Position numbers and translations under genes: made by a program
Shown: piece by piece, positions 32,101-41,100 of the stretch
Layout: every line of letters begins with the position of its first letter
Position numbering within the stretch: position 1 is the first letter of the stretch
The notes under the pieces: model-generated
Seen by the model: only the letters and a program-made list of their open reading frames with translations
Database searches by the model: none
Told to the model about the DNA's origin: nothing
NCBI RefSeq assembly: GCF_036711975.1
Contig: NC_091971.1
Coordinates: 32,805,501-32,869,500 of the forward strand
Direction of reading: 5' to 3'
DNA length: 64,000 nucleotides
Source: Onthophagus taurus
Lineage: Eukaryota > Arthropoda > Insecta > Coleoptera > Scarabaeidae

Positions 32101-35100
32101 TTTGTCGTTTTCATAGAAAACTTAAATAACTAAACCCACGTATTTCGTAATGTTGCTTAAAATAAGCGAAAATTCAGTAGTCGGCTATGAAATTGTACGT
32201 CAAACTTGACAAATAGGTTATAAAGTTATTTGATGACAAGATTTTATAACCTATTTGTCAAGTTTGACGTACAATTTCACAGCCGACTACTGAATTTTCG
32301 ATAATTTTAAGTAGCATTAACGAAATTCGTGTCTTTAGTTATTTGAGTTTTTATGAAAACGGCAATGTTTTTTAAAAAATAATAAGAGTAGAAAAAGTTT
32401 TAGAACTAAATTCCACATGAAATCAGGTAATAATGTGTTAAATCCACCAAAAGGTTAAAAAAATCTGTCAAAATTTAGGGGACCATCACCCGTAATCAAC
32501 CCTTTCAAATGCCTCAATTGGTCTCAACTTGCTACCAATTAATACCCTCGGTACACTCATAACGTATACCAAATTTGGTTTTTCTAACTTAATGTATTAC
32601 GAAGATATTCAATGTTTTAAAAATTTAAGACCCAACTTTAAAGGCCTATAACTCCTCAGGAGTACACCTTAGTATAGAGATAAGTTGTGTTAAATTGTCT
32701 TAATTTATCGTTCTCTACATGTCCCTGTTCTGTGTCGGTTCTTATGTGAATCACCTGTATATCACAAACTATTAATGTTAGGTATAGGACATATATATGG
32801 GGCATTAAAGATGTAAAATAAAACGCCGAAGACGACTAAGTAATAAAATATGGAGAGTGCCATTTAAAGAGATGAAGTTATGGAACTTCCAAATTTCGAA
32901 AAGTTAACGTGTCATAGTAAAGTGACCAAACGATCTGCACAGCCGTTCTCGGCACCAAAACATACTCCATCATGTTGCTTAATCATGTTCTGAATCTTAA
33001 ATTGATATTCCAAAACTTGAGTGTTTTTTGATCTTTTGAACAAATCTTCATTAATATCACAAACTGACGTATCTCAATTTTACCAATTTTCAAGAGAGCA
33101 GTTTAAAGTTATAGACAATCTTTGAAGTTGCATTGTGTATTACTGTGAGGTATATATTTTTCAAGACTGCTATAGCAGTGTAATTTACAATTATATGTGT
33201 AGCCTGTGACTGAATATACTGCAAAACGTGACTCAGTTGTTAGTTTTTGATAAAAAAACTAGATACGACCGTTTGTGTGAATATTTTTTAGAAATCAGTA
33301 GATACGTCTATTTATTATAACATAAACACTGTCTTTGTATATAAAAAAGAATGCTATCTACTGACAGACACTTTATTTTTTCTAAAATCATTAGTACAAA
33401 ACATACCAATCAGAAATAAAACTCATTTTGTTAAAAGTACAGAACAAAAAAGAAATAAATAAACATTCTTACAAAACGAAACTGCTGTCTCAGAAACTGT
33501 TTTAATGGGAATTAAAAAAAAATTAAATGAATATCGCCAGACCACATTGATTGTAAACCCGAAAATTTTAAAATTTTTAAAAACAGCTCATGTGGGTGAT
33601 GTTTCGAAACTTTAATTCCCATAACGTCCGTCCATTTGATGGTTTCTCCAGAATCTGTAGTTTTTATGTTCAAAATTCGAAGTTCCTTAGATAACTCTTT
33701 GAAATTTAAGAAGTCTTTGTACTGTAGAGCAAAAACGTCGTAGGGATTGTGCCTGCGTGCTAGTTTAAATACGGGAATAAGTTGTGAGGGTACAAAAAGA
33801 TATCCAGCATGCTTTATCGCATTGGAAATTGCGCTGTGAGCACAATCTCATTCGTTTTGCCCATGGAAGAATTCAAAAAATCTCAAAGATGTTTTCTTCA
33901 ATATTCATAGAGTGTCGAATAGTATGTAACAGCATAGCAGCCATTATAGTGTTCTTGTTTTGACCACTGCAGAAAACAATGAGGCGTGTTTCACCCCTCG
34001 CAAGTCATAAGCTTGATGAACTTGTGCCTTTGAAATTTGTCTTCTAATTTAGTTTTCACACTAGCTTCACCGGTTTTGTACGTCAAACAAAGTGAACATT
34101 GATTTTTCTTTGGAGTATGAAATGATAAATTCTGAGTTTTAAAGACCCTTTGACAAGTAGAAAAGCTTGCTTTAGGATTACCTTCAGACACAGACTGCAA
34201 GTACAGATAGTACATTTTCGAAATAGAGAGTTCTGGATGTAAATAATTCCTAGTAGAGCTGCTTCTACAGTAGTGGTACTCCATTTTAGGTAACATGTCA
34301 ATGTGTCGCAAAACATCAGAACGAATCAGTTGATCCCTTGCAATAACGCTTTCAGATTTCCGTCCACCTCTTTTATCTATTTCAACAATTCCAACCTCGT
34401 CTACTTTCTCTAAGGCTGTTCTCACTGTCCGTTCTGAAATATCAAAAGTATTAAAAAAAAACTTCTTGCAGACAAGAACACGAGTTTGGTTTATCAGGAA
34501 ATAATGTTTAACAGTCTTTTTTCTATCTTGGTTTCATTCTACAAGGTACAAGTTTCCCTTCTTTCACCGTTGAGTACTCCTTACCTAAATTTCTTAAAGT
34601 CTTCGCATTTTTTGTTTATTAAAACGTACTGTCTTTGGGACCTGTCCTTCTCTTTCAACCCTCTCTACTGCATGTTGCTCCGGGTTATGATCAAGTTTAG
34701 TAATCTTTTCCATTTCACTTTTTTTTGTTCTTTTTATGTGACTGTCACAATTGGGATTTGTCATGAAATCGGCATGACACAGTAATGTCAGACAACGAAA
34801 ACAAGAAGTAAATACCTCTTCTTTCCAGTCTTTCGCCTGGAAACGACATTCTGGAGAATAAGCTGGATCCGCATCTGAATCGTAGCCGTCACCAAATTGA
34901 ATGCAACCATCAGATTCCTCTTCTGTCGGTTTTTGCTGTGCTCGTTCCCACTCCTCTGATGTTTGTTGTGCTTGTTCCTGTGCTGCCGATTCTTGATCTT
35001 TTGGTTCTTGTTCTGTTGGTCTATGCTCTCGATGTTACTGCTTCTCTAATTCCTGCTGTGCTGGTACCACCGACTGAGGATCCACTTTGTTTTGCACTAA

Positions 35101-38100
35101 AATACCGGGCACATTCTTAGTTTAATTTTCTCCATGGTGGGTAATGGCTGGTTTAGGATATCAAATGTAACCATAACCGTAGCAGTAGTTGTAACCTTAA
35201 CACTAAGGAACTTAACGCTTACAGCTAACCCGTTTAGGAAGAAACTTTAAGATTTTAAAATTTAAATATGTAGTCAATAAAATAACGAGAAAAGTACGGA
35301 ACGTTTAAAAGTAAAAGTGTGTGGTGAATACTCTGTTCACCACTTGCAACGTGTTTCAGTATTTGCAACGAGTACTGAAACACCAACCCGTGATGTCAAC
35401 ATGTAAACACAAAACAGCTGTACGTAGCCATGTTTAACATTGACCCTTCGCATTAGTGCGCATGCTCAAATTTTGTCCTAAACGTAAGAAGTTAAAAGTT
35501 GGTCAACTTTAGGTGTTACGGCTACATCGGTCGTAGCCTTAAGTGGTTCCTTAAACGGTGCTATTGAAACACATTGGTTTAACTTTTCATACTGCTACGG
35601 CTACGGCTAAGGTTACGGCTACAGTCGTTAAGTTTGACATCCTAAACCCACCATAACATTTTAACTTACAGATAATTCGAGCTAAAAGTACGTCTTCACT
35701 AACTTCCCTGGATTCTAACTGAGTTAAAGCATCACTCGCGTCAACGTATTCTGTATCAATCACTTTGCCACTATACCACTTCTTGTTGTAAAACATTTTT
35801 ACTTTACTTCCTTTTTTAAGGCAACCACGAAACATCAATTCTTTCGATGCAACAACATTTTTTGAGTCGTCTTTCCACAAAACTAAGACATCCATTTTGG
35901 ATAAACTCACCCCACCGAGAATAAGTACACATTGCCAGACTTCACATTCATGCGCATGTGTATGAAATGACTTGTACTATGCAAGTTCAGCATAGTTTAG
36001 ATACGTCAGTAAGCCTTAAGTATTTTTTTTTTGAAAATATTTTCACAAGCTGACGTATGTTGAGTTACGCCAGTTTGTGAAACAGTTTAGTTCAAGAACT
36101 TCCGATACGTAGCACCTAAGCTTTTCTGTATCTCCAATACCACTGCGAATTTACGTACGCCGCTTTGTGAGAAGAAAATCTATGCCTCCAGAAGTGTACC
36201 TACAGTATTATCTAAAAAATCGTTTTAAATTTTTTTGAGATACGATAAAAAATTGGATAGAGATCGGCCGAATCAAATTGGAAAACGTAAAGTTATTCAT
36301 AAACCTTGAAAATAGACAAATCCAAATACACTGTTGGAAATAATTCACGAGCACACCCTGTATAATCTGAATGCATGTGTCTAGCGCAATAAAATTTGGT
36401 ATGGAAGTAGTACTAAAGTAGTGTAACTTACTCTCACATGGAGAGCGGCACAACTCTGCTGGGAGGAGAAACATCAATAGCGAGAGTATCCCCCGTGAGC
36501 TTCGCGTACAATCGCAACACGACATCAGTTGAGGTGGCCAACCATGCCACCTCAACTCGCCTCCATAGCTCCTCAACGTTAGCCGAGGAAGCCGGATAAC
36601 GTAGAAGTCTCCGACCAGTCTTGTCCCAAACATGTTCGATCGGATTCAAATGCGGAAACGGAGCTAGCCATGGAAGCATTCGTATACGGTGCTCTTCCAC
36701 AAAGGTCTGTACAACACGCCCGATGTGTTGTCGTACGTTGTCGTGCATGTATAGCAGACCTGGGAGCCGCCGAACGTAGAGAAGCACAACGGACCGTAGC
36801 ACCTCATCTACGTATCGTTGATCCGTCATGGTCTGCTATACACGCAGCAGACGTGTACGTCCACCATATGTAATCGCACCCCATACCATAATGCTCGGTT
36901 GTTGGTGGATAGGGCGTTCTTGCACACACTGCTCGAGTAGACGATCACCACGGCTCCGACGAACTAAAATTCGCGCATCACCGGTGATCAATTCGATTCT
37001 TGATTCGTCGGAAAACAAAATGTCCCTCTACTCGACAACCTACTAATGCCTAGTGTCGACCCACTCGTGACGTATGCTGAGGTGCTCGGGTGTTACTGGA
37101 ATCCGCTGTATCGCACGACGCGCGCGCAGTCCACTATCTACCAAACGCCGCCGTACAGTTCGCGTAGTGAGTGCGCCTTCCCCTGCCGATGCCCAAACAG
37201 CTCCAAGTTGCCTTGAGGAGGACACACACGACGCTAAAGCGCTGAGCACAAGAGCGCGATCCTCGTGTGCTAGGGACGCGCAGGACCGTCCCGGCCGCGG
37301 CTGAAGGTACCTATGTCCTACCTCAGACCATTCTCACCATGCCCGTTGCACTGCCGATAACGACCGCTCGAGACGATGCGCAATTTTACAGAACGATACA
37401 CCCTCAATGTGCATACCCACAAACATTCCTCGCTCAAACTCGCTTAAGTAACGCGATCGCCCATAAATTGCGCACAGAGTACGATAACAATGTGGTCCCT
37501 CACACCACACTAAAAACGACCGGTATTTTCCATCCACTTCGGTCTCCATAGCGACGGAATGTTCCACTTGGAAGGGCGGCTCAGTCAACAATGCCGCGAC
37601 TTAACAACTCGAAACTCCCTGAATAAACTAGTCTACAGTAAACCTTTATGCTCCGCAAATATTATGGATTTATCTTGACGCGTTCAGGTTATATAGGGTG
37701 TGCTCGTGAATTATTTCCAACAGTGTATCTAAAAATATACACGATGTCTCACGTAACTGGTTCGTTAGAACTTTTTCCGGTTCCACTATTCGGAGAGATT
37801 TTAAATTTTGGTAGCATGGGTTGTTCATTTGGAACTTTCGATCTAAAATATTTTCAAGATGGCCGCCACATCCGGTCTACCGGAAGTAGACCATAACTTC
37901 GCTATTTTAAATGGAATGCTATAGTTTTTATTACACAGTTTAATTGTACGTAAAAAAATAGGTTGACTTTGATAAAAGTTATTGTTACCTAGCGTTTTTC
38001 GTTTTCGAGTTATTTTGGTTTTAAACTTTTTTTTTGGTAAATTTCAACATGCTCTTTAAAACTCCATATCTCAGCCAAAGTTCATTCAAAAAAGATCTAC

Positions 38101-41100
38101 TTTACCACAATTACTCTTCAGATGTTGTCAAATAGATTGTCATTTGTTGTATCGGAGTATCTTATACAGGATGGTCAAAAATTGAATTACTGTTTCTCCA
38201 TATTCAATGGCGAGAAAGTTGAAAATTTTAAATGGAACGCCCCATATTTTTTTAGAATATCAGGAAGACAATTTAATTCTCTACAAATTACCTATAAACA
38301 TTCCCATACCTATTTATTGTAGTTTGCCTCATATTGCGAAATTTATTAAAACATGCACGAAATGCAGGTTTTTTTATTAGAAAGCTATGGAATGTTGACA
38401 GTTTTTGGTCCATGTTTGTATTATTGTTGCCATTAGTTACATTTGACGACGGGTGTAAGTTATTGAACATCATGGTAAATTATTCCAACGCCGATATTTG
38501 AAATTTATTTTGTATTGATGGCGAATGTAATAAACTTTCGGACAAGACGTGTTGACAGTTAATGAGAGATGCTTAACAAATCTAACGCCCACCACGAGGA
38601 AAAATTTCAAAAAAATTGATGAAGAATTTATTAGTTCTGGATATATCGAGACCAAAAGAAATCGCACATTTCCGGTCACCAGTGATGAAGACAACGAAAT
38701 AAATAATTTAACGTATTTTATTGCATTTCCAAATCCAATTTAATAACAAATTTATATTATAAATGTATATTTTTATTCAAATCTAATTTTTGTCATTAAC
38801 TTTTTGTTTTAATTGTTTCATTTATTTGATCTTCTGTTTGTTATTTTTGGTAAGTAAAAGCTAGTAAACTAAAAGATTATCAATTGTAGTTAATAGTACA
38901 AATAATAATAGAAATAAATTAAACAAAAAACTGTCAAAATGTCATGGCCTTCTAATAAAAATACAAACGGTTTCCTGCATTTTCTGCATGTTTTGATAAA
39001 TTTACGAATATGAGAGAAACTACAATAAATAAGTATAGGAATGTTTATAGATAAATTGTAGAGAATTAAATTCCCTTTCGTGTAGGCTAATAAAATATGG
39101 GGCGTTCCATTTAAAATTTTCGACTTTCTCCCCATTGAATATGGAGAAATGGTAATTCAATTTTTGACCAGCCTGTGTAAGATACTGTGATACAATATAT
39201 GACAATCTATTTGAGAGCATCTGACGAGTAATCGTGCCAATTTAGAGCTTTTTTGAATGAACATTGGCTGGGATATAGGGTTTTAAAGAGCATGGTGAAA
39301 TTTGCCAAAAAAACCTTAAAATCAAAATAACTCGGAAACGAAAAACGCTAGGTACCAATAACTTTTATGAAAGTCAACATATTTTTTTACGTATAATTAA
39401 AAGGTGCAATAAAAACTATAGCATTCCATTTAAAATAACGAAGTTATGGTCTACTTCCGGTAGACCGGAAGTGGTAGCCATCTTGAAAATATTTTAGATC
39501 GAAAGTTCCGACTGAACAACCCATACTGCCAAAATTTCAAAACTGTACTAATACTGGAACCTAAAAAAGTTCTAACGAACCAGTTACGTGAGACACCCTG
39601 TATAGGGTGTTCCATTTAAAAAAATTAAGTAGGTGGCGACTTCCAGTATATTGATTATACCTAAATCTGAATTTTCATATTTTTATTTTGGCCATAACCC
39701 CATAAACGTCTAACGAACGGTCTCGCTGAGACACGCTGTATATGCGCTTGAAGTAAACCAAATTTGATTTGCCTAGAACCCTTGTTTATAGATATATATG
39801 GTTTTTCAACCGATGTTAGTTTGTGCACATGATACCCAGATGGCAGGGTAATTTATGTGTCGCCATTCATAAAAATTTAAATTTTACTATACGCGGCCTA
39901 ACGTATTACTACGAAAAACGTAAAATAAGTTGCATATATTTTAGTATTTCTTGTATAGAAAAAAATCGAAATGTGTCCTTCGAGAATAATACCGAATTGT
40001 TGGAGACTATTCGTCGGTAGGTACCGATTTGTAGACGCCAAATTTTTTTAAGTAGGTGTATGAACAGGTTTTATGAAAGGAAACCAACTGCGTTGAATCT
40101 TCTTAAGAAGTTTGTTTTAAAGATTATATTTTATATACCGAGTCATTCAAATTGCGACTACCTAGTAACTCATAAAACATCAATTTTATCAAAAAAGTTT
40201 TAGATAAAACTTTCATCGTATAAAGGCGGAAAGTATTCTGAACGATTTTTATTGCATATTAGAAGCGCCATCAATATTTTTCAATTGTTAAGTATGCTTT
40301 TCAAAGGCTACATATTTTTTGATAAGCATGGTTTTTCGAAGGAAGGGCCAATTGAAAAGTTACCTATAATCCCACAAAATATATTAACTGCCCAACGTCG
40401 TTAGTAATTCATTTCACGTAACCAATAAGAATTTTCTAGTAACCAATAAAGCATACTTGTACCTAATAACAAAATGAAATTGGCTTTTGGATATCATTTT
40501 CCTAAAGCTCTTGATACAAAGACGTCTGTCAAGTTGGCACTACATCTTGCGATTTGAATAAAAAAAAAATTGCATTAATTGTCGTTTAATTAGTTGTAAT
40601 TTGTCGTAAAGTTTACAAATTTGTCGCTTCCTTTTTTATAAACAATACTTGAAATATTGCATTTTTGAGGTAGTGCTAACTTGACAGTGGGAATCTACAT
40701 ATGGTAAAGAATGGAGATAACAAAAAACTAATGACGTCATAAATTGTCGCTTAATTTGCTGTAATTTTTTGCCACCAACTAAAATAAATTTGAAGGAAAG
40801 AAATGCAATATTTCAAATATTGTTTATAAAAAAGGATGCGACAAATTTGTAAACTTTACGATAAATTACAACAAATTAAGCGACTATTTATGACGTCATT
40901 AGTTTTTTGTTGTCTCCACTCTTTACCATAGATTGCCACTGTCAAGTTAGCACTACCTCAAAAATGCAATACCTCAAAAATTATTCATAAAAATTACAAC
41001 AAAATTACACAACAAATTAAGCGATAATATAATTAATGCATAGTTTTTTTTATTCAAATCGCAAGATGTAGTGCCAACTTGACAGACGTGATGCAAAGAG

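Larger units (their letters stand above)
33059..36080 (-). mobile_element. Unclassified DNA transposon with CACAAACTG termini
   Basis: Inverted ends TCACAAACTGACGTATCTCAA (left) and TCACAAACTGGCGTAACTCAA (right, in complement). It encodes a minus-strand transposase-like protein (about 33500-34800) and a separate upstream open frame (35587-35910). A TIR insert (about 35140-35650) separates them. The protein type recurs in insect genomes, but I cannot assign its superfamily; Sola-like is one possibility. Confidence 0.6.

Noticed and set aside
36670-37551. Several plus-strand open frames in the Tc1 element
   Set aside because: Antisense shadows caused by high GC; the minus strand carries the ordered transposase motifs.
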